Source of the DNA: Tillandsia leiboldiana | Lineage: Eukaryota > Streptophyta > Magnoliopsida > Poales > Bromeliaceae | Direction of reading: 5' to 3' | Assembly: GCA_029204045.2 (NCBI GenBank) | Contig: CM055076.1 | Span: 23,660,743-23,724,742, forward strand | Length of the DNA stretch: 64,000 nucleotides | Shown: positions 11,137 to 22,364 of the stretch, piece after piece | Layout of the letters: each line of letters starts with the position of its first letter | How positions within the stretch are numbered: the first letter of the stretch is position 1 | Notes under the pieces: generated by a model | The model's database searches: none | Told to the model about the DNA's origin: nothing | The model's input: only the letters and a program-made list of their open reading frames with translations | Program-made: the position numbers and the translations under genes

Positions 11137-13195
11137 ATACATGTATCTGTTACTGTGAGCTGAACAATTTCCAAATTAGTTGACTGAGTCAAAACTCTGA
11201 TTGACTTACAACTCGGCTCAAGAAGTGACCCTCGGTCGATAAAATCATGCAATTGACAAGAGATCGACTCGACCGAATTTTTCTCAATACGTAACAACTT
11301 TTGAGACGAATCGATCTCAAGATTTTTGTACGAGAGTCGAAGTAGATACACTTCATTAAGAAAAGAGCTAAATATTATGCCTAATAGGGCTCGGTTTACT
11401 GAGTTCTAAGCTAAATATTAAGGATTACAAATTATAAGAAAAGAGCAAAATATTAAGAGTAATAGGGCTCGGATAAATATTAAGAATTAATTACCATTCA
11501 AAATGAATTACCCCATTAAGAATTACCAGCTAAAAATATTTAAGTCTAATTATTATTACTAAATAAATCCTGATAATTAGGTTCTAAATCTAAATCGTTA
11601 CATGCTAAATATTAAGAATTAGCCATGTTTCATTATAACGATCCGACCCGCTGTCACGCCCCGGGGTTCTTTTGTAATTACCTTCTAAGGAAAAAGACCA
11701 GCGAAAAATTATAGATTTTTTTTTTTTTTGAATACACCCCGAGATACGCACAGACCCGCCACAAATACAGATAACCTTCTGTTCACACAGACAGAACCTC
11801 CCCTGTATTTGCACGGCGTCGCACACAGTATAATTTCACAACCATCAATTCCAACTCACACACATACACCGCATTCACAAAAGATGCACATACAGCTAAA
11901 TGATCCTTAATCATGATGTTTGAATGCTCTACAACGTCCTTACCGCAGATGATGCAATGCACAGATCACCAGCCATTCCTATTCTTTTGAAAGTGTTTCC
12001 CACACGAAAACCTTATTTGAAATCTACGAGTGCGATGAAAACCAAAATTTTTTTAAAAAAAGGTTTTCCACACGGAAACATAATCTTTTGAAAACTGACT
12101 ACCACGAGGGGTAAAAAATATTTTTACATAAAACCACAAACTCCTAAAGTCAAGATCCACTTATTAAATTATTACTACTTTCAGCTTGTCCACACTATCA
12201 ATCTTAATCTGAATTATCGTATACCTACGGCCGGAGTTTTTTTTGATGATCGTCACTAATTCAATTCAATATTTATGACCATAGATAAGATGTGGCCACA
12301 AAAATAAATTAAAATAATTGTGGCTAATTCAATCGCCACATATTATTTAAGGTTTCTGTGACTACTTTCAACTTGTCCTCACTATTAATTTTAATGATCG
12401 TCACTAATTCGATTCAATATTGATGGCAATAGATAAGATGTGGCCACAAAAATTTTGACGCCACAAATTTTTTAAGATTTCTGTTGCTATCTAGATCCAC
12501 TCAAATACCCGACTCAAATACCCGAATGGTATATTATTAATTTAAGTACATAAATTTGGAGTAGAAATTAAATAGATATGATATAAATATATATTTATTT
12601 TTTCATACCTAATTTTCTTTTGGATACTGTGATACAGTATATCAATTATCCAAATCCAAACTGATCCATAATTTTTTTTATATATATATTTTTAATACAA
12701 AAGGTTTCTTTGTTTTACATTTTAAAGTAAATTTTTTTTAGTAACCGAGAATTTTGAAATCTGAAATTTTAATTTGAATTCATTTTTCTAGAATTTTTAT
12801 AATTCAAAAATTAGAATTTTCGGGGCCTTTACTACTTGATCAGTCTCGTCGAACTGAACGCAATGCCACGATCCGATTTTGAGTCTGATGAGCCTATCAT
12901 CTCGAAAAATGTGCAAAACTGTAGTTTAAGTTATAACTTGAAAGTGAATAGCAACTTAGTAAATTTTTGAAAGTATTTCTAGGAAGTTACTAAATTAACC
13001 TATCTGAATCTCGATGAAATAAATACATGATTTGATCAGTCTCATCGATCTGAGCATAATGACGAGGTTCAAATTTATGCCTGACGAGCCTACGTCATCG
13101 AATAGCATGCAAAATAGTTAACGAATAGCATGCAAAATAGTTAAATTCACTAGATTGATGGCTCAATTCTCCAAAACCCTAGCTAGATTTTTTTT

Positions 13196-13198
<3 letters not shown>
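11137..13198. other. AT-rich intergenic DNA, no gene seen
   Basis: I see no convincing gene. At about 12240-12480 there are two diverged copies of GATCGTCACTAATTC..ATATTTATG with GATAAGATGTGGCCACAAAAAT. At about 13100-13140 GAATAGCATGCAAAATAGTTAA is directly repeated. Short open frames at 11605-11910 occur on both strands of the same sequence and have no recognisable domains. Confidence 0.4.

Positions 13199-13277
<79 letters not shown>
13199..13277. repeat. (AT)n microsatellite
   Basis: About 78 bp of uninterrupted TA dinucleotide repeats. Confidence 0.95.
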
Positions 13278-13281
<4 letters not shown>

Positions 13282-13439
13282 GAAATTAACCGGGGGTTTG
13301 TTGGGATTAGTTAAGGAATTAGTGTGAACGGATTTGATATCGTTGAGAAACGTGCACGGATTTGGAGTCGTTGAGGAAATGTGGAGTTGACGTGCGCGGA
13401 TTTAGAATCGTTGAGAAAATGTGGGGTTGACGAGGTTTA

Positions 13440-14540
13440 AATTTGAATATGTTGAGAGAATTATTATATTCAAATTTAAAATTTAAAATTTTAAAATTGA
13501 ATATGTTCAAGTTTCAAAATTGAATATATTCAAATTTCAAAATTTAGAATTGAATATGTTTAAATTTTAAAATTGAACGGTTATGTTCAAATTTCAAAAT
13601 TTAATATGTTGAGGGAATATGGTTATATTCAAATTTCAAAATTGAATATATTGTTATGTTCATATATTCAAATTTTAAAATTGAATATGTTGTGATTATG
13701 TTCAGATTTCAAAATTTAAATTTCGAAATTGAGTAGAATTAACGAACGAGAGAATTTGCTTGAATTCAAAGTTGGATTCCAAATAAATAGGATATGGGTA
13801 AGCTTGGATAAATCAGTTGAAAGATATTTTAAAATTTGGTTAAAAATTTGAATTTCGAATGAAATATGAGTTTGGATAAATCGGTTGACAGATATTTTGA
13901 AAGTCGGTTGAGAGATATTCTGAAATTTGGTTGGAGATTTGAATTTTCAATATGAGTTTGGATAAGTCGGTTGAGAGATATTTTGAAATTTCGTTGAGAG
14001 ATATTTTGAAATTTGGTTAGGAATTTGAATTTTGAATATAAGTTTGGATAAGTGAAAGATATTTTGATATAATCTATCTTTAAATATTATGAGTGATTTC
14101 GGTTGAATTCAAAATTCAAATTTGGGTACAGGTGGCGTTTGAAAAATATTTTGATATAATCTATCTTTAAATATTAACGAGGAATTTCGGTTGAATTCAA
14201 AATTCAAATTTGGGTATCAAAATATCTATCTTTAAATATTAATTGAATTCAAAATTCAAATTTGGGTATAGATGAAGGATTTCGGTTGAATTCAAAATTA
14301 AATTTAGGTATAGGTGGCGTTTAAAAGATATTTTGATATAATCTATCTTTAAATATTAATGAAGGATTTCGGTTGAATTCAAAATTCAAATTTGGATACA
14401 GATGGCGTTTAAAAGATATTTTGAAATTTTTGAAAATTTGAATTTCGAATAAAATATGAGTTTGGATAAACCTATTGAGGGATAATTTAAAATTTAGTTG
14501 AAAATTTAAAATTCAAAATTCAATTTGAACATAATTTTTA
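13440..14540. repeat. Degenerate AT-rich tandem repeat array
   Basis: Two repeating themes run through the segment. At 13440-13740 it is AAATTTCAAAATTGAATATGTT. At about 13830-14440 it is a longer unit, GGTTGAATTCAAAATTCAAATTTGGGTA followed by GATATTTTGATATAATCTATCTTTAAATATTA. At least four diverged copies of the latter block are visible at 14100-14400. It is non-coding. Confidence 0.65.
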
Positions 14541-15314
14541 AAATTGAATCTTTAAACAAAAAATTGACTATAATGTAATACCCGCTACGCAAAAAAAATA
14601 GGATCCGACTTATTTGGTAAACTAAAAAAGATCCGATAAACTGAAATTTTAATAAAATTGATGGAATTTGATTTGACCCATAAGCTTGTATTCATAAATA
14701 GTCTAAACTTGTGTGTTCACAAATGAACTATTAAGAAAACTTGCAGTAAAATTTGTTGAACCAAATTATTAATATATTAAAAAAATTTTGAGCTTATACA
14801 AAATTTATTAGAAATATATAGACAAATCAATATTACGGAACAACCATAATCTTTCCTTTATTCTTTATTAAAAATATATATATATTTACCACAACTCTAT
14901 ACTAACCTAATTACTGAATTGCAATTTTCTCAAGGTTAGAGGTTGTGGCTTGTGTTTGATTAATTTAACATTGTTGTCAAGACTAATCTGCATACGAGAA
15001 AGAAGCATGAAACAAACAAAATTTTAAATCAAACAATAACAACACATTTACAAACATTTACAACCATCAATCAGGTAAAAATTTTAAATCAAATAAAAAA
15101 TTAAAAAGGTCAAAACAATGGCCCAAACTCATAAACCAAACTTCTACAATTGAAACGTGGAAGGATAAAAATAAGATCTAAATATCAACCGTACCTAGCG
15201 CCCTAGCGCAAGTGGCAAAGAACTTAATGATTAATATTCAAAATTTCAAGTTCGAAATTTAATTACTTTACAATTTTAATAAACGAACCGATTAACTATA
15301 TAAATAATATTTAC
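14541..15314. other. Intergenic DNA downstream of the MADS-box gene
   Basis: AT-rich sequence with no open frame or repeat that I can support. It lies at the 3' side of the minus-strand MADS-box gene. Confidence 0.4.
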
Positions 15315-15812
15315 CTAAGTAAATTCAGACAGAAAGTTCTGCTCCACCAACAATGAATTTGCTTTTGTTCTCACGCAGCTGAGAAGTTCCTCTATTGCAG
15401 ACTGAAACTGTAATAGATTTTTCCATGAGAGATTTTCCACAGAACTGTTCCACCAAAAGTGTTTGCTTTCCGTCAAAATACTATTCAAACTATTCCAACT
15501 ATCTTCAATCTCTTTCGATATCCCACCGGTTTCGCTCCTCATCTCGTCGATTAAAATTTTTGCGGCAATACTACTTCCTGCACCGTTTGTTGCATCAGAA
15601 TTGTTTAAAAACCGTTTGATGATCTCCTTGGCGTTCTGGCTGCCGTACACAAAGGCATTGCCGCTTCTGGAGAAGACCAAAATGATGATATGAAATCCCT
15701 GAAGAACGAGGTAGTTCGCCTTCTTGAAAAGGCCCTTCCGCCGCTTCGAGAAGCATATGAATCTGTCGTGCTTGTCGACGATCCTCTCGATCTTGATCTT
15801 TCGACGTCCCAT
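15315..15812 (-). CDS. Type I (AGL62/M-alpha-like) MADS-box transcription factor, 165 aa
   Basis: This intronless open frame begins MGRRKIKIERI and contains CFSKRRKGLFKKANYL, the core DNA-binding helix of the MADS domain, then HIIILVFSRSGNAFVYG, the dimerisation strand (domain about residues 1-60). There is no K-box. A single exon and short variable C-terminus (residues 75-165) are typical of type I factors, which act as nuclear dimers in female gametophyte and endosperm development. Oddities: the usual Asn-Lys-Ser-Ala-Arg stretch before the core reads DKHDRFI, and the usual L-x-x-L-C-G-A-x-V segment reads LVLQGFHII, so it has diverged. (TA)n at 15822-15848 sits immediately upstream of the ATG. 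It may be functional or a fresh pseudogene; no internal stop is present. Confidence 0.88.
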   Translation of the reverse strand: MGRRKIKIERIVDKHDRFICFSKRRKGLFKKANYLVLQGFHIIILVFSRSGNAFVYGSQNAKEIIKRFLNNSDATNGAGSSIAAKILIDEMRSETGGISKEIEDSWNSLNSILTESKHFWWNSSVENLSWKNLLQFQSAIEELLSCVRTKANSLLVEQNFLSEFT

Positions 15813-15821
15813 GTTTCAAAT

Positions 15822-15848
15822 TACTATATATATATATATATATATATA
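15822..15848. repeat. (TA)n tract next to the MADS-box start codon
   Basis: A short dinucleotide repeat lies about 10 bp upstream of the MADS-box ATG on the minus strand. It is followed by A-rich runs to about 15905. Confidence 0.8.
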
Positions 15849-16135
15849 AGAAAACCAAAAGAAAAAAGAAAAAAAAAATAAGAAAAAAAATAAATAAATA
15901 AATAACGTGAAGTAGCTTGTACGGAAGTGAAATTTAGGGTAAACATCCATAAACTTACTCGGTATTTATAGAGGTGACAAAAAATTGGAGATAAAATCAA
16001 AGAGGGAAAGATGTTGTTAATTAGAGATTAAGATATAGTAAATGAAAGATACGTTTTTTTGAAGCTTTAAACTTTAAAAGCTTATTTTTAAGTACGGGTT
16101 ACTAAATATAGGAAAGATATGTTTTGATCCACTAG

Positions 16136-16886
16136 TAGGGATGTCAATGGATATGGATATCCGAAATTTTATCCGAACTCGAATCCGAACGGAACGAATT
16201 TATCCGATAATAAACGGATATGGATTCGGATATAGATATAAAAAATAAAAATCCGAAGAATTTAAATTTGGATATCAATTTTGATTATGCCCGATCCGAA
16301 CCTGAACCGAATCCGAATTAATTTTATGTTATATAATATATGTGTATATAAATATTTAATATTATATTTAAATTTATATTTTTAAAATTTTAAATTTAAT
16401 ATAATATATTTTAAAATATTATAAGAGAAAAAAAAAATAATTATTTTGGATTTGAATTTTCGGATTCGAAATCGGATTTTAAATTTTTGGTCAGGTTCGG
16501 ATTTGGATATGGATTTTTAAAATCCGTCGGACTCGGATTCGGGTTCGAATTTGGTGATATCGATTTTGATTGTGCCCGATCCGAACCTGAACCGAATCCG
16601 AATTAATTTTATGTTATATAATATATATATATGTATATAAATATTTAATATTATATTTAAATTTATATTTTTTAAATTTTAAATTTAATATAATATATTT
16701 TCAAATATTATAAGAGAAAAAAAATAATTATTTTGGATTTGAATTTTCGAATTCGAAATCGGATTTTAAATTTTTGATCAGGTTCGGATTTGGATATGGA
16801 TTTTTAAAATCCGTCGGATTCGGATTCGGGTTCGAATCAGGTTCGGATTCGGATTCGAATTTTTGAAAATCCGCTCCGAACACTAG
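16136..16886. mobile_element. Non-autonomous element starting TAGGGATGTCAATGG, with internal duplication
   Basis: The left end is TAGGGATGTCAATGGATATGG. The interior is rich in GGATTCGG/CCGAATCC words. A block of about 285 bp is tandemly duplicated (starting near 16274 and again near 16556; both contain GTGCCCGATCCGAACCTGAAC-like sequence). Both flanks carry CACTAG (before 16136 and at 16881-16886), perhaps part of a target duplication. The family matches the fragment at 1-446. The exact right end is uncertain. Confidence 0.6.
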
Positions 16887-17114
16887 TAATTGAAACAGGA
16901 ATAGATATAAGTGGAGAATAATAAAAGATCACGGAACGTAATTTTCACTAAATTATATTTTATTTTAATTCTTAAAGATAAATTTAATAGTATCAAAAGT
17001 TTTATACCCTATACTTTATCTAAATTAATTTAAATTAATCAAACTAGCATCAGACATTTAACTAGAATTTGATTAGAGTTATTTAAAATCAAACTTGAAT
17101 AAGCTTAAATTATA

Positions 17115-17813
17115 GGCTAAATTACAGAAAATCTCTCTGTAATATTTCGCTTTTTTACTTTACCTCTGTTATTTAAAAGCCTATATTTTGTCCCCTTATA
17201 ATTACCGAAATGTCTTTAGGGGGCAACGGCGTTAACGGAGGTGGTAAATTAACGAAAATGCCCTCACCCCGCGCTGACCCGCGCCAGAGGAGGCGCGGGT
17301 CACTGCACCCGCGCGCTGAACTGCGCCAGCACGCGCGCTGGAAAAGCGCGCGTGCTACGCGCAATGGTGCGGCGACCTGGAGCGCTGTCGGACCGCACGA
17401 CGAGGAGCACCCGCGTGCTGACCTGCGCCGTGGGAGGGCTCGGATAAGCACGACGAGGAGCGCTGTCTCCCTCTTTTTTTTTTCTTTTTTTTTTGCACGA
17501 GGAGCTCTCTCCTTTTTTTTCTTTTTTCTTTTTTTTTTTTTTTTCCACGAGCTCTCCCTTTTTTTTTATTTTTTTATTTGCACGACGAGGTGCTTTTTTT
17601 TTTTTTTTTTTTTTTTTTTGCTGCACGACGAGGAGCTCTCTCCTTTTTTCTTTTTCTTTTTTTTTTTTTTTTTTTTTTTTATATTGAATCGTGACGGCGG
17701 AAGAATAAATACACATTTCGATAATTATAAGGAAACAAAATATAGGCTTTTAAATAACAGGAGGGTAAAGTGAAAAAGCAAAATATTGCAGAAAGATTTT
17801 CTATAATTTAGCC
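17115..17813. mobile_element. MULE-type MITE with expanded GC-rich/poly-T core, 699 bp
   Basis: The ends GGCTAAATTACAGAAAATCTC and GATTTTCTATAATTTAGCC are those of the family at 5950. Flanking 9-mers TAAATTATA and ATAATTATA match at 7 of 9 positions. Instead of the usual interior it has about 430 bp of CpG-rich sequence (GCGCGCTG/CAGCGCGC inverted words) and then a repeated unit, GCACGACGAGGAGCTCTCTCC plus a T run, present about four times at 17450-17680. Long open frames here are low-complexity translations on both strands, not genes. Confidence 0.8.
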
Positions 17814-17822
17814 ATAATTATA

Positions 17823-18229
17823 TCTGAGATGAAATTAGTTTATACTAGATTCCGAATAACTCAAACCCAGCTCTCTTTCGAAATTAAAATCAGTAGTCAA
17901 AAAAGGGTGATTTTTTTTTTTTCTTTTTGAGTTTTAAATACCCCAAATATTCTTACAAGACCAAGTTTTAAAATCAAAAAATTTCCAATATGTATTCATT
18001 CATCTCAACAATTCAAAACACAACAACCAAAATTAAGAAGATTTCAATGCTCGCGACGCGAATCAATGCTGCATCAGGTGGTAGAAGAAAATGTCTATAG
18101 TAATTTCAAGTTTTGCAAACTAGTAATCAGAATAAAGAAGAGTAAAGGGTAGAGAGGTGCATTCAGATAGATGTTCATTCATAGCACTCGCGGGATCACT
18201 TCGAGTAGAATAACTACACCGATATGTCT
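17823..18229. other. Intergenic DNA, no gene seen
   Basis: About 400 bp with a T run near 17911. No feature supported. Confidence 0.4.
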
Positions 18230-18237
18230 CTCAAGAG

Positions 18238-18954
18238 CATAGTTAGTTAATTCGGATTCGGCAAAAATTCGGTTCGGATATAATACGGATAAAATTCGTA
18301 TCATAATTTTTAAATTCGTTAAAAAATTCGGTAAAAAAACGGACTCGATAATTATTCGGATACGTGATTTATACGAAAATTATACGTTCACCAATTAAAA
18401 ATTCGGGATCAAAAATTCGGCTATTAAATTAATTTTTTTTTTTAGATTTATACTATAAGCATAATCAGTTATAATTTTTAAAAATATAAAAATAAATAGA
18501 TACTAAATAAAATAAATAGACTGTGCTGTGGGGTCAGGGGTGAAAGTGAAGTGGTGATTCTGTAAATAGTAAATTTTTTTTTTTTTTTTTTTTTCTTGGA
18601 AAAGGAAACTGTAAAGTGTAAGTGATGATTCTCTGTAATTTTTTTTTTTTTTTCTTGGAAAGGAAAATTGTATAAAGTGTAAAGTTGTTTCACCCAATGG
18701 GTAACTGTGCCCCAGAGTCTTGAACTCTTGGTTAAAAAAAAAATTGGGTTTAACTTTTGAAATTCAAAAAAAAAATAATCCCGAATTTTTGGGGGAAAAA
18801 TTCGGAATCCGCGAATTATTCGTGAATAATAATTTTTGAAAAAAAAATTTTGAATTAATTCGAATTTTTGGAAAAATTTGGGAACGGACCGTTAATTCGG
18901 ATTCTCAATAATTCGCGAATAATTCGCGAATAATACGCGAATTAACTAACTAAG
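18238..18954. mobile_element. hAT-type non-autonomous element, 717 bp, perfect 8-bp TSD
   Basis: The left end CATAGTTAGTTAATTCG pairs with the right end CGAATTAACTAACTAAG. Perfect 8-bp duplications CTCAAGAG lie at 18230-18237 and 18955-18962, typical of hAT. The interior is full of AATTCGG and ATTCGCGAATAATTCGCG words and two poly-T tracts. It sits about 230 bp beyond the ARPC5 stop codon, so it may lie in or near that gene's 3' UTR. Confidence 0.88.
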
Positions 18955-19183
18955 CTCAAGAGTACGAGCATCGGATCCCTTAAAAACACGATTTTATTTT
19001 CGAAATTACCAACTTACGATGCTCGGATGCTGACTACATGCAAGAGAAATAGATCTGTTTGTAACTAATACCAAGGGGCATGTAAGGTATACTGATCCTT
19101 TTAACTCAATTAAAAGATGTAGTCAGGAATCTTACTTACCGGTTTCTACATAATAGAAGTGCTCCTGAAGATGCGACGGAGCT

Positions 19184-19297
19184 TTAGACAGTGTTTACAG
19201 TGTCCGCGAGGGAGCGAAGTATGCATCCCAATCCAGCGCGCTCTGTAAGATTTTCATGAATTCTGAGGCATTGGTCGCATGTCGGTCGATCTCCAGT
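19184..19297 (-). CDS. ARPC5: ARPC5, orphaned 3' end of the last exon
   Basis: Read on the minus strand from 19297, the frame gives TGDRPTCDQCLRIHE, then a segment containing ERAGLGCILRSLADTVNTV and TAA at 19186-19184: 37 residues that are the conserved ARPC5 C-terminus. The first three codons (Thr-Gly-Asp) are the target duplication and also occur at 32321-32313 on the other side of the transposon. The segment is separated from its upstream exon by 13,015 bp. Confidence 0.96.
   Translation of the reverse strand, partial: TGDRPTCDQCLRIHENLTERAGLGCILRSLADTVNTV
19289..19297. repeat. Left target-site duplication ATCTCCAGT
   Basis: ATCTCCAGT immediately precedes the element end GGGGATTTTTTAAAAATAA and is identical to 32313-32321. 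Nine bases is the Mutator hallmark. Confidence 0.97.
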
Positions 19298-19418
19298 GGG
19301 GATTTTTTAAAAATAATTCTCCCAAAATCTCTATTTTGCAAAATGACCCTATGAAAAAAAATTTTGTAAAATTAACCCTCCTTTTGCCACCTCGGCGCCA
19401 CGTAGGGAAGACAGCGTG

Positions 19419-19791
19419 AAGGCGCTGAAGCGGTCAGCGCCTTCACAATATTCCTATGAAGGCGCTGAACCCCTCAGCGCCTTCATGCCATGTGTTGAAG
19501 GCGCTGAAGAGTTCAGCGCCTTCATAGGATTTCTTGTGAAGGCGCTGAACCAATCAGCGCCTTCAGCGTACACATAAGGCGTCGAGGACTTGGGCATTTT
19601 TCGTCGCGAAAATTGACTAAGTCCGCAGTGCAAGCGAAAATTCCCTGTAGCGGCGCTGAGCCAGTCAGCGCCTTTAGTGTAAAACACTAAAGGCGCTGAA
19701 TGGATCAGCGCCTTTAGTGTAAAACACTAAAGGCGCTGAGCGGATCAGCGCCTTTAGTGACACTAAAGGCGCTGACTGGCTCAGCGCCTTT
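19419..19791. repeat. Left subterminal hairpin array (8 hairpins)
   Basis: There are eight copies of GGCGCTGA-N5-TCAGCGCC: four, then about 85 bp of unique sequence, then four more. The 8-bp arms are constant and the 5-nt centres vary (AGCGG, ACCCC, AGAGT, ACCAA, GCCAG, ATGGA, GCGGA, CTGGC). Position near the element end suggests transposase or host-protein binding sites; that role is inference. Confidence 0.9.
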
Positions 19792-19994
19792 ACCTGCACC
19801 TACAACCAGTACTTGAGATCACCTTAAAAAAATCCCAAATTTGTACAACAAGTTCAAACATTGACAAATAACATTGAAAAAGTAAAAACTACATTCACAA
19901 ACAGCAATTGATCAACCAACAATCATTTCATAGCATATAAATGAGGCTTGAGTAACATCAAAAAATAAAATTTACAAAAATTAAACTCAAAAGC

Positions 19995-22311
19995 TCAATT
20001 TTGAGCACGTCCTCGACCTCGACGTCCTCGCCCACGCCCACGTCCACACCCTCGCCCTCGCCCTCGCCCTCGCCCACGGGGAACAGCAAGGTCGATGATA
20101 CCACCCTCATCCTGCTCCGCAATATGCTCGATCTCATGTGGCGATGATGACCTTGGACGACGGCGTGAATATGTCGATGAAAAAGATGTCCGTGAGACTG
20201 GCGGCGGGAGCGATGCTGACGTCGAAGGAAATGCCATCGGTGCCTGAATGGTAGGAGATGGAGATCGTGGCACCTGGAAGAGTGTAAATAGTTTGTTAAT
20301 ATGAATTTGAAAACTTAATTTGAATTCTATACTAAATGGTACCTGATGACTCGAGGTCGCTCCCTCATATAAAGGTCGGGCTGCCTCTCTGGCCGTAGGT
20401 TCAGATGGTACATGCTGTAGTACCATCTGAATATCGCCGCTCATTTCTCTCAAAGTCCGAAGAATAGTATCAGTCGGCGGTGGGTCCTGCACTATCTGGT
20501 CGACAATGGTTTGAACATGTCGTAGTGTGTCGGCCTGCATTATAAATTAGAAATTAAAATTAAATTTATATGAGGAAAGTTGAATATAGTAAATTTATAT
20601 ATATAAATTTTAATACCAGTGATCTCTCGACATGCCCACGAGGGTGGAAAGTCAGCGGAGGACGCTGTACTGGATGAGAAATCCATCGTCGTGTAATGCT
20701 CCAGTACCACTGCATGTACATGGATGCCGCTTGCAGTGGGTCCTCACCAGCAGCCGGGGCTTGATCAAAAATGTGATCAAGCCTCTCGGACCACCTCTCA
20801 ATGTGGGCAGCATGAAATGCTATCCAGTCCTCATCCGCACGCCCACGTTTTGTGATGCGCGGGATGGACTCCACATTGACAGGTATATGCTGCAGAAGAC
20901 CGAACTGCCGCATGACTCGGTCTGGCACGTGCATCTCCACGATATGAAAGCATATCAGGACTGTCCGTGCACGCCAGACCGCTGAGCCATGCACACAGAA
21001 ATCAGGTAATGTCTCTATAACCTGATCTATGTAGGGCATCCACATAACCTGTTAATCGACAAAATGATTAGTTAATATAAAAGTGTTGAATAAAACATCT
21101 ACATACTTAAAGTATTTAATAAAACATCTACATACCTGCGCCACTCGCTGCTGATCCAGCTCGTCTCTGTAGAACTCAATGTCACACGTCTTGACATTGG
21201 TTCCGAAACGCAGCCCTCCAGTGTTGCCCCATCTAGATTATAAAAAACATATATTAGTTGCATTTATAATTGAAATACAAAAATCTACTTTATGAAAAAA
21301 AATATCTTACCGGCAACCCAGGGGTCGATCGACTATCTCGGGCTGATCTAGGATGCGCGTAGGTCGGCCGATGTGAAGATGGTCCCAAGCCCAGATCTGT
21401 AAATTCACGCCAACAGGTTAAATTAATTAAACTAATATATATTACCAATATAAAGATAAATCTGAAATCCAGAAATCAGATTTTATACCTGCAATAGGGT
21501 ACCAAAACAACAGCATTCGGCCTTCCCGTTCACCGCGGCATCTGCTAGTGCCCGATATATATATGCCAGTGTCGCAGCGCCCCACGCATAAGCGCCGCAG
21601 ATATCAAAGTCCGCTAAAAGTGGTAGCCACTTTAGATGAACTTTGTATCCGCTGGGGTTTGGCATCAGACTACCGCCGATCTGATATAGCATATAAGCAC
21701 GGGCGGTAGCTGCGACTAATCCGGCGGGGGCATCCAGAGGTATATCATGAAAATTTTGATATAACCAATCAAGTGAAACCTGATACTTCTGGATGTTATC
21801 AGGTAGCGCCCCCAATAAGTCCATACACAGAGCAGGATAGTCGTGGAGAGTGGAACCAGAGACCGGTGCACCATGCACACGGAGACCCGAGATGACCGCC
21901 ACATCCTGGAGTGTGACGGTCATCTCACCGTGGCGGAAATGGAAGGTCTGGGTCTCCGGTCTCCACCTCTCGGCAAGAGCGCCCAGTAGAGCTTGATCCA
22001 GTACCAACCGTCGCAGTCGGGATAACCCGTAGAATCCCGACTGGCGAAGCAGGTCGACTACCGCTGGATGATCAAGCTCCCACTGGTTCATCTTGCGGCC
22101 GTGCTCTGCGAACAGGACGGGACGATAATCCTGTAATACAAAAAAAATTATAGTTAGCTCTTACATATAAAATATAGTCAGCTTATTTATAATATTTGAA
22201 AAAATAAAAAATTATATCTCTTACCTCAGTCCTGATAAAGGCCGACCTATGGCCATGCTGGTCTACCAGTACAGACCCATCAACTGGCCCCGCGTCCTCG
22301 TGATCTGCCAT
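19995..22311 (-). CDS. PMD (MAIN-like plant mobile domain) protein, left arm, 7 exons
   Basis: Exons on the minus strand are 22311-22225, 22130-21489, 21396-21311, 21232-21136, 21048-20617, 20534-20343 and 20273-19995. All have GT-AG borders and matching phases, giving about 604 aa. The plant mobile domain spans about residues 40-400: WELDHPAVVDLLRQSGFYGL, a TVTLQDVAVISGLRVHG block, the LQIWAWDHLHIGRP motif formed across an exon junction, and VMWMPY. The C-terminus is a nuclear-looking Arg-Gly tract. PMD proteins occur both as domesticated host factors (MAIN/MAIL) and inside MULE and Gypsy transposons; here it is the second gene of the element. It differs from the right copy at a few residues (Ala for Val in FDICGAYAWG, Ile for Thr in WMPYIDQ, a Cys in the RG tract). 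No splice site is damaged. Confidence 0.9.
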
Positions 22312-22364
22312 CTGCAATTAGCAATCTACATATTAGTAACATGATAGATAGAAATAATTAAATA

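Noticed and set aside
17210..17773. 187- and 138-codon open frames on opposite strands
   Set aside because: Poly-Phe and poly-Lys from T/A runs within a MITE.
19419..19791. CRISPR-like array of regularly spaced repeats
   Set aside because: The units are self-complementary hairpins with 5-nt centres at a MULE end in a plant genome, with no 25-40-nt spacers.
20632..20985. 117-codon open frame antisense to the PMD gene (also 30535-30888)
   Set aside because: Shadow of PMD exon 5 in the other strand; the same in both arms.
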